Assembly (NCBI GenBank): GCA_038890815.1
Contig: JAWAFC010000001.1
Location: 62,001 to 126,000, forward strand
From: JAWAFC01 sp038890815
GTDB lineage: Archaea > Micrarchaeota > Micrarchaeia > Burarchaeales > JACRGF01
DNA length: 64,000 nt
Direction of reading: 5' to 3'
Both the position numbers and the translations under genes were made by a program. The notes beneath the pieces were generated by a model. The model saw nothing but the letters and a program-made list of their open reading frames with translations, was not told the DNA's origin and ran no database searches. Below, one piece after another: positions 50,067-59,018 of the stretch (position 1 is the first letter of the stretch; each line of letters begins with the position of its first letter).

Positions 50067-50076
50067 GATATTTAAA
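50067..50076 (+). promoter_or_regulatory. TATA box for the AMP-pathway operon
   Basis: ATATTTAAAC predicts transcription start near 50098, next to the ATG at 50095 and the in-frame ATG at 50104; leaderless initiation is likely and the second ATG is possible. Confidence 0.45.
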
Positions 50077-50094
50077 CGCGCCCCATAGCGCCCG

Positions 50095-51072
50095 ATGGTG
50101 AATATGGTTGCTGAGGAGGTTAGGGATATCTGCAGGGACATCAGGGCCCTTAAAATCCAGGGAGCTAGGGAAATCGCCAAGGCAGCCGTCCAGGCTCTGG
50201 GGATACAGGCGAGGAAGAGCAAGGCAAAAAAGCCCTCAGAGTTTCTGGCCGAGCTGCTTGAGGCCGCCGATGCGCTGGCCGCAACCCGGCCAACCGAGCC
50301 CATGCTACGCAACTCGCTGAGAAATGCCATTCGGCACGTGCTGGTGCAACTGAGGCGAAATAGGGCGATGAGCGTTGGGCAGCTCAAGGCCATCGTGGCG
50401 AGGGAGGAGACGAACTACTTCAAAAACGTCGAGGCTGCGTTGCGCAACATAGCCGAGTACGGAGCAAAGGAGATCCCGCAGGGGGCCACCGTCATAACCC
50501 ACTGCCACTCCTCCACAGTGATGGCAGTGCTTAAGCGCGCGCATGAGCTCGGCAAGAGCATTGATGTCATCGCGTGTGAGACGAGGCCGAAGTATCAGGG
50601 CCACATCACAGCAAGGGAGCTGCGCGACGCGGGCGTGCCGGTCACGCTGATCGTCGATAGCGCGATGAAAAGCTTCATACGCGACGCTCACATCGCGCTC
50701 GTGGGGGCTGACGCGATCTCTGCAACAGGTGACCTGTACAACAAGATCGGCACTTCGGTTCTCGCGCTTGTGGCACACCATGCCGGCGTGCCATTCTACT
50801 CAGCAGCCGAGCTACACAAGTTCGACCCGCTCACCATGTGGGGAACGATGGAAACCATCGAGGAGCGGGCTGCCGAGGAAATTGCGGGCGGGCCCGAATT
50901 CAAGGGCGTGCGAGTGCGCAACCCTGCCTTCGATGTCACTCCGGCGGAGCACATCCATGCGTATATCACAGAAATGGGCGTGATTCCACCACAGGGACTG
51001 CTCAGCTTTGTCAGGCATGCTTTTCCCGTGGATAACCCACTCGCGAGTTTCTTGGAGAAGAGAAAAAGGTGA
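50095..51072 (+). CDS. Ribose-1,5-bisphosphate isomerase (eIF2B-like)
   Basis: 325 residues of the eIF2B-alpha-like family. The catalytic pair known from the Thermococcus enzyme (Cys133, Asp202) is present with a 4-residue offset: C137 in ITHCHSSTVM and D206 in VGADAIS. Other motifs are ETRPKYQG and TGDLYNKIGT. It converts ribose-1,5-bisphosphate to ribulose-1,5-bisphosphate for RuBisCO. The next gene, 4 nt away, makes its substrate. Confidence 0.93.
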   Translation: MVNMVAEEVRDICRDIRALKIQGAREIAKAAVQALGIQARKSKAKKPSEFLAELLEAADALAATRPTEPMLRNSLRNAIRHVLVQLRRNRAMSVGQLKAIVAREETNYFKNVEAALRNIAEYGAKEIPQGATVITHCHSSTVMAVLKRAHELGKSIDVIACETRPKYQGHITARELRDAGVPVTLIVDSAMKSFIRDAHIALVGADAISATGDLYNKIGTSVLALVAHHAGVPFYSAAELHKFDPLTMWGTMETIEERAAEEIAGGPEFKGVRVRNPAFDVTPAEHIHAYITEMGVIPPQGLLSFVRHAFPVDNPLASFLEKRKR

Positions 51073-51076
51073 ATGC

Positions 51077-52657
51077 ATGGATAAGGAAGGGATATGGAAA
51101 TACAAGCCCCTGATAACCAGAGCCAAGTGTTTCGACATAGAGGCCGGGCCGCTCATAGCCGTGCTCAATGAAGAGGAGGCGCACGAGAACGACATCTACA
51201 CGGCGGATAGGATAATCCTGCAAAAGGGCGCGCAGGAGCTGACAGTGATCTGCGACCTCAGCGCCACGCTAGTAAAACGGGGTGAGGTGGGAGTTTTCTC
51301 CGAAGTGATGAGGAAGTTGAAAATCAACCCAGGAGATCTCATTGAGATAAGGCACACCAGGCAGCCCGCAAGCGTGGATTTCATCAAGAAGAAAATGGAT
51401 GGAAAGCCGCTGAAGGCCGAGGAGATAAACACTATAATCAGGGAAACCATAGAGAACAAGCTCAGCGAAATTGAACTCAGTGCGTTCATCACGAGCCTGT
51501 ATATACGGGGCCTCAGTCAGGAAGAGACAGTCGCGCTCACCAACGCCATAGTCGAGTCTGGGGCAACGCTCGAGCTTGGGAAAAAACCTATCGTTGACAA
51601 GCACTGCGCTGGTGGAGTGGCTGGAAACAGGACCACCATGGTCATGGTCCCGATTCTTGCTGCGGGTGGCCTGTATGTTCCAAAGACATCCTCGCGCTCC
51701 ATAACCAGCGCGGCCGGGACTGCAGACACCATGGAAGTGCTAGCTAACGTGGAGTTCAGCGTTGAAGAGATGAGAAAGATTGTGCTGAAGACAGGCGGGT
51801 GCATCGTATGGGGAGGGGGGATAAACCTTGCGCCCGCCGATGACCATCTGATCAGGATAAGGCATCCCCTGAGGCTTGACCCAAGAGGGGTGCTGCTGGC
51901 GAGCATCCTAGCGAAGAAAAAAGCCGTGGGTGCGGAATACGTCGTCATCGACATCCCCGTTGGGAGGGGGGCGAAGATCGAGGACATGAAGACAGCAAGC
52001 AGCCTGGCTACCGATTTTCTTGAAATCGGCACGAAACTCGGCATGCGGCTTGAGGCATTCCTCACGGACGGCACAGACCCCGTGGGAAACGGCGTGGGGC
52101 CAGGTCTTGAGTGCATTGATGTGCTGAACGTGCTGCAGGGAAGCGGGCCGCATGACCTGATGGACAAGAGCTGCCAGCTCGCAGGCGCGCTATTTGAAAT
52201 GTGCGGCAAGGTAGAGAAAGGAAGGGGGTACGAGGTCGCGCTCAACCTGCTCAAGAGTGGTAAGGCGTACAACAAGATGCGCGAGATCATCGAAGCGCAG
52301 GGGGGCAATCCGAACGTGCGCATCGAGGATATTCCCGTCGGAAAGTTCCGACAAGAGATAGTTGCCGAGAAGGATGGTAGGGTGGAGCATGTGGATAACA
52401 GAATGGTCAATAAAATAGCGCGGGCGGCTGGCGCGCCCAAGGACAAGGGTGCAGGCGTCATCCTCCACACAGAGCACGGCGACCGCGTCAAGGCTGGCGA
52501 TGTGCTGTTCGAGATAGTGGCAGAGAGCGAGGCGAAGCTCGACTTTGCGCTTAAGGCGCTCGAGGAGTGGCCCGTCGTCGAGCTACAGAAAGTCATACTC
52601 GGAAAAGTCTCGGAAGCCGAGCCCGTGATAAGGGAGCTACCACAAATTCCCCATTAG
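51077..52657 (+). CDS. deoA: AMP phosphorylase
   Basis: 526 residues from the ATG at 51077, with AGGTGA upstream; the in-frame extension to 51008 lies inside the isomerase gene. Archaeal long thymidine-phosphorylase family: an N-terminal extra domain (about 1-85), then VDKHCAGGVAGNRTTMVMVP, TSSRSITSAAGTADTME, GGGINLAPADD and DPVGNGVGPGLE. It releases adenine from AMP using phosphate, giving ribose-1,5-bisphosphate. With the isomerase and form III RuBisCO it completes the AMP pathway to 3-phosphoglycerate. Confidence 0.95.
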   Translation: MDKEGIWKYKPLITRAKCFDIEAGPLIAVLNEEEAHENDIYTADRIILQKGAQELTVICDLSATLVKRGEVGVFSEVMRKLKINPGDLIEIRHTRQPASVDFIKKKMDGKPLKAEEINTIIRETIENKLSEIELSAFITSLYIRGLSQEETVALTNAIVESGATLELGKKPIVDKHCAGGVAGNRTTMVMVPILAAGGLYVPKTSSRSITSAAGTADTMEVLANVEFSVEEMRKIVLKTGGCIVWGGGINLAPADDHLIRIRHPLRLDPRGVLLASILAKKKAVGAEYVVIDIPVGRGAKIEDMKTASSLATDFLEIGTKLGMRLEAFLTDGTDPVGNGVGPGLECIDVLNVLQGSGPHDLMDKSCQLAGALFEMCGKVEKGRGYEVALNLLKSGKAYNKMREIIEAQGGNPNVRIEDIPVGKFRQEIVAEKDGRVEHVDNRMVNKIARAAGAPKDKGAGVILHTEHGDRVKAGDVLFEIVAESEAKLDFALKALEEWPVVELQKVILGKVSEAEPVIRELPQIPH

Positions 52658-52682
52658 AAGCAAATTCACCGTAGCAAGGCCA

Positions 52683-53585
52683 CTAGCGTTTTAAAAGCGC
52701 AGCCAGCTCCAGCGCATCCTGTGCATTCAGAATCGGTTTTTTGGCCAGCTCGTAGTCCTCCCACAGACGCGGGCATGCTGTGTTTACATAACAGTCAAAA
52801 GAGCGGAAGTTTTCCAAAGAGAGAAAGTTTATCTCGTCGGCCACGAGAATGGCGGCTTTTCTCCCCGCCCTCTCCAACGCTTCCTTCACCTTCACCGCAA
52901 TCCCCATGTTGTATTGTCCTGGTTTTGTCGAAACGAGTATGCCGAATGTTTTTGCCTCGCTGGCTTTCGAGAACATCGCGCGCCTTTTCCTTTCCAGCCT
53001 TGCCAGTTCGGCATTCAGTCTTCTTACTGTGTTGGAGAATGGGTCGCAGGCGATGAGCGGTTTCCCGCCGGCCTTTATCCCGAGAGGGTGGAAGGCTCCT
53101 CCTCCGAAGAAAAGGATAGCGTCCGCCTTTTCCAAGACGCTGGAAACCGCGCTGTCATCACAACCGAGCACCTGTCCGGGATAGGACGTGAGACGGCCTT
53201 TGCCGATGAGGACGATTTTGCCTCTCCTCTCGAGAAAGCGTTTTATTCCGGCGAGCTGCTTTGCGTGCTGTACTGTAGTTGCAAGCGCAATAGTTTTCGC
53301 CCCCCTCAGCTCCGCCACCGCTTTCTCAAGAACTGGCCTAAAATCGACTTTGACAAAATGCTCGACATACTCGACTGGAACCTCCTTGAGCTCGATGAAC
53401 TTGGAATGGCCGAAGTGAATGATCTTGTCCGCGCCGATCCTTCTCGCCTCATCCACAGCGATGTCACACGCACCATAGCAAGGGGATGCGGAAATGAAGA
53501 CATCGTGGCCTTCTTTCTCCAGCTTCGCAGCATGTGCGAGCGCCTCGTGCTTGAGGCCTTCCGGGAACTGCAACAGGATGCGCAT
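52683..53585 (-). CDS. dph2: Diphthamide biosynthesis enzyme Dph2
   Basis: 300 residues. Three cysteines that hold the [4Fe-4S] cluster of this non-classical radical SAM enzyme are in SPCYGACD, LGCDDS and NTACPRL. It transfers the 3-amino-3-carboxypropyl group of SAM to a histidine of EF2. Archaeal Dph2 works as a homodimer. It is the second gene of a pair with a kinase-like gene 4 nt upstream. Confidence 0.93.
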   Translation of the reverse strand: MRILLQFPEGLKHEALAHAAKLEKEGHDVFISASPCYGACDIAVDEARRIGADKIIHFGHSKFIELKEVPVEYVEHFVKVDFRPVLEKAVAELRGAKTIALATTVQHAKQLAGIKRFLERRGKIVLIGKGRLTSYPGQVLGCDDSAVSSVLEKADAILFFGGGAFHPLGIKAGGKPLIACDPFSNTVRRLNAELARLERKRRAMFSKASEAKTFGILVSTKPGQYNMGIAVKVKEALERAGRKAAILVADEINFLSLENFRSFDCYVNTACPRLWEDYELAKKPILNAQDALELAALLKR

Positions 53586-53589
53586 GAAA

Positions 53590-54456
53590 TCACTTTGGCT
53601 TTATTTGCTGGAAATGGTTCAAAAGCTGTTTCCTAAGCGTTTGCGGGTTGGCCGCAGCAATGTGGGCGAGCGCTTGCTCGATTTTTTGCTGTGCATATCC
53701 CTTGAAGTCGAATTTCAAGCCGGCAGCCTTTTCTTTTATTTTGGTGAACTCCTTGTGGAACGAGTCGATGAAAGATGCCGCTATCGTCCTGTTCAGCGCG
53801 TGCTCGCTCTTTTTTCTTATTAGAAGACGCTCCAGCACGTTGAACACTTCTTCAAGCGAGCCGATGCGCTGGAAAGTGGTGGTCAAATCGATGTTGGCAA
53901 TTTTAAGCCTGGTTTCGCTGCTTTTGTCCTCCATCAGAACGAAGTTATCGGGTGCCCTGTCCGCGAGACCTGCGGCATAAGCGTACGCCATGGCGCTTCC
54001 AAACTCTTTCGCAAGCGGGAGATGGTCGGCTTGTTCGAAAATCTTGTCGCCAGAGATGCCCGGCAAACCCTCGATGATAAAAAAATCTTCAACCCACAAC
54101 GTCGCCGGGGCCATTCCACCAAGTGCTTTGATGAAAACACTTCCATGAAACTCTGCTTCAAAACTGAAGCCCCTGCGGGTCTTGAAATAGAGAAATCTGC
54201 TTGGTGAGCCAACACGCCCTTTTGCCTTTTCAAATTCAACGCGAAAAACGGCTCTCGCGTCGAAATCGGATAACTGGGACTTTATTAATGTGATGTGCAA
54301 CGGCTTTTCGCCAAACCTTTTGTAGCAAATTTCTTCGATTTGCCCGATATGCCTCTCTCTCAAATCTTCGTACTCTGGAACTTTGAAAAATGGCCGCATG
54401 GCCGGTGCAGAAGGCTGAGCAATAGGCCGTGCCCTGAGGGCAGTTTTCTGTGCCAT
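53590..54456 (-). CDS. Kinase-like protein (PI3/4-kinase or HipA-like catalytic motifs)
   Basis: 288 residues. A C-terminal half with catalytic-loop pattern ADRAPDNFVLMED (D-R-x-x-D-N) and metal motif IANIDLTTTF resembles atypical kinases (PI3/4-kinase, HipA or FAM20-like). The Lys region may be FLYFKTRRGFS. A helical tail (about 220-288) follows. Its substrate is unknown; operon linkage with Dph2 suggests a translation-related target. A TATA element (54477-54488) lies 26 nt from the ATG. Confidence 0.5.
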   Translation of the reverse strand: MAQKTALRARPIAQPSAPAMRPFFKVPEYEDLRERHIGQIEEICYKRFGEKPLHITLIKSQLSDFDARAVFRVEFEKAKGRVGSPSRFLYFKTRRGFSFEAEFHGSVFIKALGGMAPATLWVEDFFIIEGLPGISGDKIFEQADHLPLAKEFGSAMAYAYAAGLADRAPDNFVLMEDKSSETRLKIANIDLTTTFQRIGSLEEVFNVLERLLIRKKSEHALNRTIAASFIDSFHKEFTKIKEKAAGLKFDFKGYAQQKIEQALAHIAAANPQTLRKQLLNHFQQIKPK

Positions 54457-54495
54457 ATGAGGTTTTTAATCTCTCGAAATATATAAAGGAGGCTG

Positions 54496-56895
54496 CTATG
54501 ATTTGTGCTCCTCAAGCCCAAACTTTTCTTCCATCTTTTTCTCCATTTCCTTAAGCTCGCTGAGGCGCTTTAGGATGAGGCGCTGTTCGGCCGCGGCCAC
54601 TATCTTGCGTGTTCGCTCAACGGCATCGGGATTGACGCTTATGCTGGTGACACCGAACTCAACAAGCTTTTCGGCGAACTCTGGATACACGCTAGGCGCC
54701 TGGCCGCATAGGGAAACCGTGACGCCATATCGCCTGCAAACCGATGTCACGTGCTTTATGGCCCGCAGCACTGCTGCGTTTCTCTCGTCAAACTCTGCTG
54801 CAAGCGTAGGGTTGTCGCGATCGATGCCCATGATGAGTTGCGTCAGATCGTTGCTGCCTATCGACACGCCATCGATGCCTTCCTTGCAGAACTCCTCGAT
54901 GAGGAAGACCGTGCTGGGCACCTCGACCATTATCCAGAGCTTGAAGTCGCGCGTGCGGTGCAAGCCTGCCTCTGACATCTGTTGCTTGATGTGCCTCACT
55001 TCGCCAGTCCTCCTGACGAACGGGATCATGAGCCACACATTGCGCAGGCCATACACTTCGCGGACTTTCTTTATGGCATCAAGCTCCATGCGAAATACAT
55101 CCGGCTCCCTTATGTAGCGCGAGCAGCCGCGATAGCCCATCATGGGGTTAGCTTCGACCGGCTCGTACTTCTCGCCCCCCTCGAGATTGCGGTATTCGTT
55201 TGTCTTGAAGTCGGTCGCACGATAAACTACGGGTCGGGGATAGAATGCCGAGGCAAACCGCCGTATGCCCTCGGCCAGCTTATCCACAAATTCCTGCCTG
55301 CGCCCTTCCTCGAGCATCTTGCGGGGGTGCTCGCCGATCTCTGCGATCATGAATTCGGCGCGCAACAGGCCCACGCCATCCACGGGCAGCTGGGCGACCT
55401 TCTCTGCGAGCGCTACTTCCCCGAGGTTGACATAGATCTTCGTCCCAGTTATCGGCGCATACTCGGCCTTCACGGCCGGCGAGACTTCCTCGGGCCTGAC
55501 AATGCTCTCAAGCGCGACCTCGCCCTCGTACACTATGCCGTGGTCGGCGTCTACAGTCACGATTGTGTCGTCCTTAAGCACTGTAGTGGCATTACCCGTG
55601 CCCACTATGCAAGGAATACCCATCTCGCGCGATACAATGGCTGCATGACAAGTGCTGCCTCCGGAGTTGGTGATGATGGCGCTGGCCTTTCGCATGGCCG
55701 GCACGAAATCAGGCGTGGTCATCTCGGTTACCAGCACGGCGCCCTGTTCCATTTTGGCGAGCTCTCGTATGGAGGCGATTTGCTTGACCGGCCCGACCGC
55801 TACACCAGGGCTCGCGCCCAGTCCGCGCACGAGGATGGTCGCCCTCTCCACGGGGATGCGCTCTTTCTTTTCTCTCGGCTTTTCCTTCACTCCGGCTTCT
55901 GCTTTCTCTGCCTTCTTGAGTGTGGTAATTGGCCTGGACTGCACGATGTAGAGCTTTCCGTCCCTATAGGCCCACTCAATGTCCTGCGGGCTGCCATAGT
56001 GCTCTTCGATGATTTTGCCGAGCTTGGCCAGCTCGAGGATATACTTGTCATCAAGCTTTTGCCGCCCCCTCATCTCGGTCTCCACGTTCACGTGCTCATT
56101 CTTGGTGCCGACTTTTGTTATCATCCAGCTTTGTTCCACAATGTCTTTGCTGATTATTTTGAGCTTGGCTTTGTCCACTGTATACCTGTCAGGCGTGATC
56201 GAGCCTGAGACCACTATCTCGCCAAGCCCGTAAGCGGCCTCAATGACCATCCTGTTGGGGTCATGGGTGATGGGATCAACCGTGAAGAGCACGCCACTAC
56301 GCTCGCTCTGAACCATTTCCTGCACGACGGCGGCCAGCCCCACTTTGAGATGGTCGTAGCCCTTTTCCTGCCTATAGAATATCGCCCTCGCCTCAAAAAG
56401 GGAGGCCCAGCACGCTTTCACGGCATCCACGACGTTCTCGGCGCCCTTTACGTTGAGAAATGTTGCCTGCTGGCCGGCGAAGCTTGCCTCGGGCAGGTCC
56501 TCGGCAGTGGCCGATGACCTGACCGCAACATAAACCTCCTGCTCTGGCGTCGGGGTGCGCGTGCCGCACAGGTCGAAGTAGGCATTTACGATGTCGTTGC
56601 GGATGTCCTCGAGCATCGGCGCGCTGAGGATAAGGCTTTTTATCTCATCGCTGACCGCCTGCAGGCGCGCCGTGTCCCGCACGTCGAGAGTGGCGGTAAG
56701 CTCGCGAATCTTGTCCCGTAGGCCTGTATGCTCAATGAATCTGAAGTAAGCATCGCTCGTGACCACAAAGCCTGGTGGAACGGGCAGCTGCATGCCGGCC
56801 ATTTCGCCCAGATTGGCGCCCTTGCCGCCTGCAATTCTCACATCCTCCTTGCCTATCTCCGAAAACCAGACTATATTCCCCGCCATTGCCACCAC
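54496..56895 (-). CDS. ppsA: Phosphoenolpyruvate synthase
   Basis: 799 residues from the GTG at 56895 (leaderless by the TATA near 56916-56926); the ATG three codons later is also possible. N-terminal ATP-grasp domain KGANLGEMAGM..., phosphohistidine domain GGSTCHAAIVSREMGIPCIVG with the catalytic His, and C-terminal PEP-binding barrel with SIGSNDLTQLIMGIDRD and VSLCGQAPS. It makes PEP from pyruvate and ATP, feeding gluconeogenesis. Confidence 0.97.
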   Translation of the reverse strand: MVAMAGNIVWFSEIGKEDVRIAGGKGANLGEMAGMQLPVPPGFVVTSDAYFRFIEHTGLRDKIRELTATLDVRDTARLQAVSDEIKSLILSAPMLEDIRNDIVNAYFDLCGTRTPTPEQEVYVAVRSSATAEDLPEASFAGQQATFLNVKGAENVVDAVKACWASLFEARAIFYRQEKGYDHLKVGLAAVVQEMVQSERSGVLFTVDPITHDPNRMVIEAAYGLGEIVVSGSITPDRYTVDKAKLKIISKDIVEQSWMITKVGTKNEHVNVETEMRGRQKLDDKYILELAKLGKIIEEHYGSPQDIEWAYRDGKLYIVQSRPITTLKKAEKAEAGVKEKPREKKERIPVERATILVRGLGASPGVAVGPVKQIASIRELAKMEQGAVLVTEMTTPDFVPAMRKASAIITNSGGSTCHAAIVSREMGIPCIVGTGNATTVLKDDTIVTVDADHGIVYEGEVALESIVRPEEVSPAVKAEYAPITGTKIYVNLGEVALAEKVAQLPVDGVGLLRAEFMIAEIGEHPRKMLEEGRRQEFVDKLAEGIRRFASAFYPRPVVYRATDFKTNEYRNLEGGEKYEPVEANPMMGYRGCSRYIREPDVFRMELDAIKKVREVYGLRNVWLMIPFVRRTGEVRHIKQQMSEAGLHRTRDFKLWIMVEVPSTVFLIEEFCKEGIDGVSIGSNDLTQLIMGIDRDNPTLAAEFDERNAAVLRAIKHVTSVCRRYGVTVSLCGQAPSVYPEFAEKLVEFGVTSISVNPDAVERTRKIVAAAEQRLILKRLSELKEMEKKMEEKFGLEEHKS

Positions 56896-56927
56896 GCAGT
56901 GGCTTTCGTCTTACCCTTTTTAATTCT

Positions 56928-57791
56928 TTACTCCGGCGGACGGCTAAGTCTGATGTGCTCTCCATTGCACTGCACATCGAACTCTATGAGCGGCTTGAGC
57001 TGCGAGCCCTGGAGCTTCGGCTCGAGCTGCTCAAGAACCTGAAACATTCCGGCCTCGTTGTCCATCTCAATGCAGACGAGCACGGGCTTGCTGGTGCCCG
57101 CGAGCACCGAGACCTTCTTGATCGCCCGGGCAGAAATCTTGTGCATGTCACTCTTTGTCGCCCATCTCGCCCTGCCCTCTTCCATGTCAAGCGCGTCCGC
57201 CACGCGCACTATTCCATAAATCGGACCGGGTGCTGCCACGTCCTTGTCGTGGTAGCGTATGCAGGCTTGGACAAATGCCTTGAGCGAAGTCCGCATCGCG
57301 GCATCCCGGTAGGTGGGCGCGAGCACGCTGTCGAGGATGGGCTCTGCGATGAACGTGGAGGTGATGGCATGCTGGTTGCGGTGGTAGGCGTTGCCAATGT
57401 CATGGAAGAGGCCCGCGAGCGCGATGCCAACTTCGATGTCCTCTTTTTCGAGAACCACGCTCCCATGCTTCAATCTCTCGGGTATGTGGCCGCTTTCCTG
57501 CAGTATGCGGAGTATTTCCAGAGCGTAGCTTGCTGTGATGAGCGCGTGGTGGTGGCCGTGCTCGTTGAGGTTCAGCTCCCTGGCGCGCTGCTTGGAGCAT
57601 GCAAAAAGCTCATTGACCTCGACGTTGTGAAAAACGCGCTCGAGGATTTCCTGAAGCCGCTTGTTTCCCCTGGTGAAAATGGGAAGCCCGACGAAACCCT
57701 CCTCGTTTCTAATCTGCAAGAACTTAGTCGGAAAAGGCGCCCCGTCTTTTTTGCGCTGAGCAGCCTTTTGTCTTGCCTTGATGATGTCCAC
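56928..57791 (-). CDS. HD-domain phosphohydrolase
   Basis: 287 residues from the GTG at 57791, which is 26-29 nt from a TATA element (57816-57824); the longer open frame upstream would run into the radical SAM gene. HD motif set: HGHHHALITASYALEIL, LFHDIGNAYHRNQHA with the paired HD, and YHDKDVAAPGPIYGIVRVADALDME. It resembles a nucleotide or nucleoside monophosphate phosphohydrolase. The C-terminal domain (about 190-287) is mostly beta. Substrate unknown. Confidence 0.82.
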   Translation of the reverse strand: MDIIKARQKAAQRKKDGAPFPTKFLQIRNEEGFVGLPIFTRGNKRLQEILERVFHNVEVNELFACSKQRARELNLNEHGHHHALITASYALEILRILQESGHIPERLKHGSVVLEKEDIEVGIALAGLFHDIGNAYHRNQHAITSTFIAEPILDSVLAPTYRDAAMRTSLKAFVQACIRYHDKDVAAPGPIYGIVRVADALDMEEGRARWATKSDMHKISARAIKKVSVLAGTSKPVLVCIEMDNEAGMFQVLEQLEPKLQGSQLKPLIEFDVQCNGEHIRLSRPPE

Positions 57792-57841
57792 CGAGCCACA
57801 CCGCAAGAAGATATGTCTTTTAAGAAATAAAAACCCTGCCC

Positions 57842-58915
57842 TCACAGAAAGCCCATGGGCTGGAGCTCGATGTTCCACAAGCCAATCTTTTTAGCGTAAT
57901 CCACTGCCTCCGCGTACTCCTCTGGCCGCAGCCTCCTCGAAATATCCGGGAAGTCGAACGCCTTGTACTCGGGGTGGTACTGGCTCATGATGTTCACGCG
58001 CACGCGGTCGCCCAGGTTTGCCTTAATCCAATCGAAGATGGGTTTTGTGTCGCATTCGAGGTGGCCGGGCATGACGAGGTGGCGGACGAGAATTTCTGCC
58101 TGATTTATCGCCATCAGATTGTTTCGCTTGACCGTATCCCAATAGTTGGGCGCTTTTGAGAGGCGCATGGCGCATCGGTCGTCAGCGTACTTGATATCAT
58201 CGATGAAAACATCGACCACGCCGTGCAACAAGCGCATGCCCTCCACGCTGAGAAACATGTTCGAGTTCCAGATAACCGGGATGTTGATGTCGCACTCGGC
58301 CAGCCACCGCAGAATTGTATGGAGGTTCGGCGTCGGCTCTCCCCCCACAAAATTTACATTCCGGATGCGAAAGCCGCCGGGAGCACTCCTGCGCTCAGCT
58401 ATCCAGTCGCAGTAGTCCCGACTGCTCCACACCGTCCCTCGCTCTGGAAAGAATGCGATGTCCCAGTTCTGGCAGAACGCGCACGCTAGGTTGCAGCCAG
58501 CAAAAAAAATCGTCCCGCTGGGAACGAACTCGGGCTCTTCGCCGAGGTGCTCAAAGGCCGAGGCAACGCGCGAGACATACCCTACGCGACACCAGCCGAG
58601 CTTGCCTGCCTTCCTGTTCGCCCCGCACCTTCGCTCGCAGAAAATGCACGCCTCGGTCAAGGTATCGGCAATTTTCGCTTTCAGGTCAAGGAGATTTGGC
58701 GAGGCCTTGGGCATACGGGCGAGCTCGTGCAGCGAAGAGATTTTTTTGAGAAGCTGCTCAAACCTCGCCACCCCCTTCTCGTGTTCTTCCCAATTCTCAT
58801 CGATGTTTTCGCTTATCTTTGCGGGAACCCGTTTTGCGATGAGAAAGCGTGCTGGTAGCTCGTCGGCCGTCACTCGCAGATACCTTCCGAGGGCAAGCTC
58901 GAGCCCCTTGTCCAT
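57842..58915 (-). CDS. Radical SAM protein, PflA/AmmeMemoRadiSam-like
   Basis: 357 residues. The radical SAM cluster motif CNLACAFC is in FFAGCNLACAFCQNWD (about residues 137-152). N-terminal Cys-rich segment EACIFCERRCGANRKAGKLGWC is characteristic of the pyruvate-formate-lyase-activating-like subgroup. Downstream are FVGGEPTPNLHTIL and DIKYADD. It presumably generates a 5'-deoxyadenosyl radical on an unidentified partner. A TATA box (58937-58948) lies 26 nt before the ATG. Confidence 0.88.
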   Translation of the reverse strand: MDKGLELALGRYLRVTADELPARFLIAKRVPAKISENIDENWEEHEKGVARFEQLLKKISSLHELARMPKASPNLLDLKAKIADTLTEACIFCERRCGANRKAGKLGWCRVGYVSRVASAFEHLGEEPEFVPSGTIFFAGCNLACAFCQNWDIAFFPERGTVWSSRDYCDWIAERRSAPGGFRIRNVNFVGGEPTPNLHTILRWLAECDINIPVIWNSNMFLSVEGMRLLHGVVDVFIDDIKYADDRCAMRLSKAPNYWDTVKRNNLMAINQAEILVRHLVMPGHLECDTKPIFDWIKANLGDRVRVNIMSQYHPEYKAFDFPDISRRLRPEEYAEAVDYAKKIGLWNIELQPMGFL

Positions 58916-59018
58916 GCTATCTCTTTGGCCGCCCTTTGATATATAAATGCCTCACGGCAATTTGGCTCGCTCCTGCGAAATGGTGCAGAAGGTTTTTTCT
59001 TAATTATGTGAAAAACAG

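Noticed and set aside
50016..50393. N-terminal extension of the secE-linked FtsZ
   Set aside because: It overlaps the divergent isomerase gene and its promoter; a GTG with GAGGTG at 50015 is the better start.
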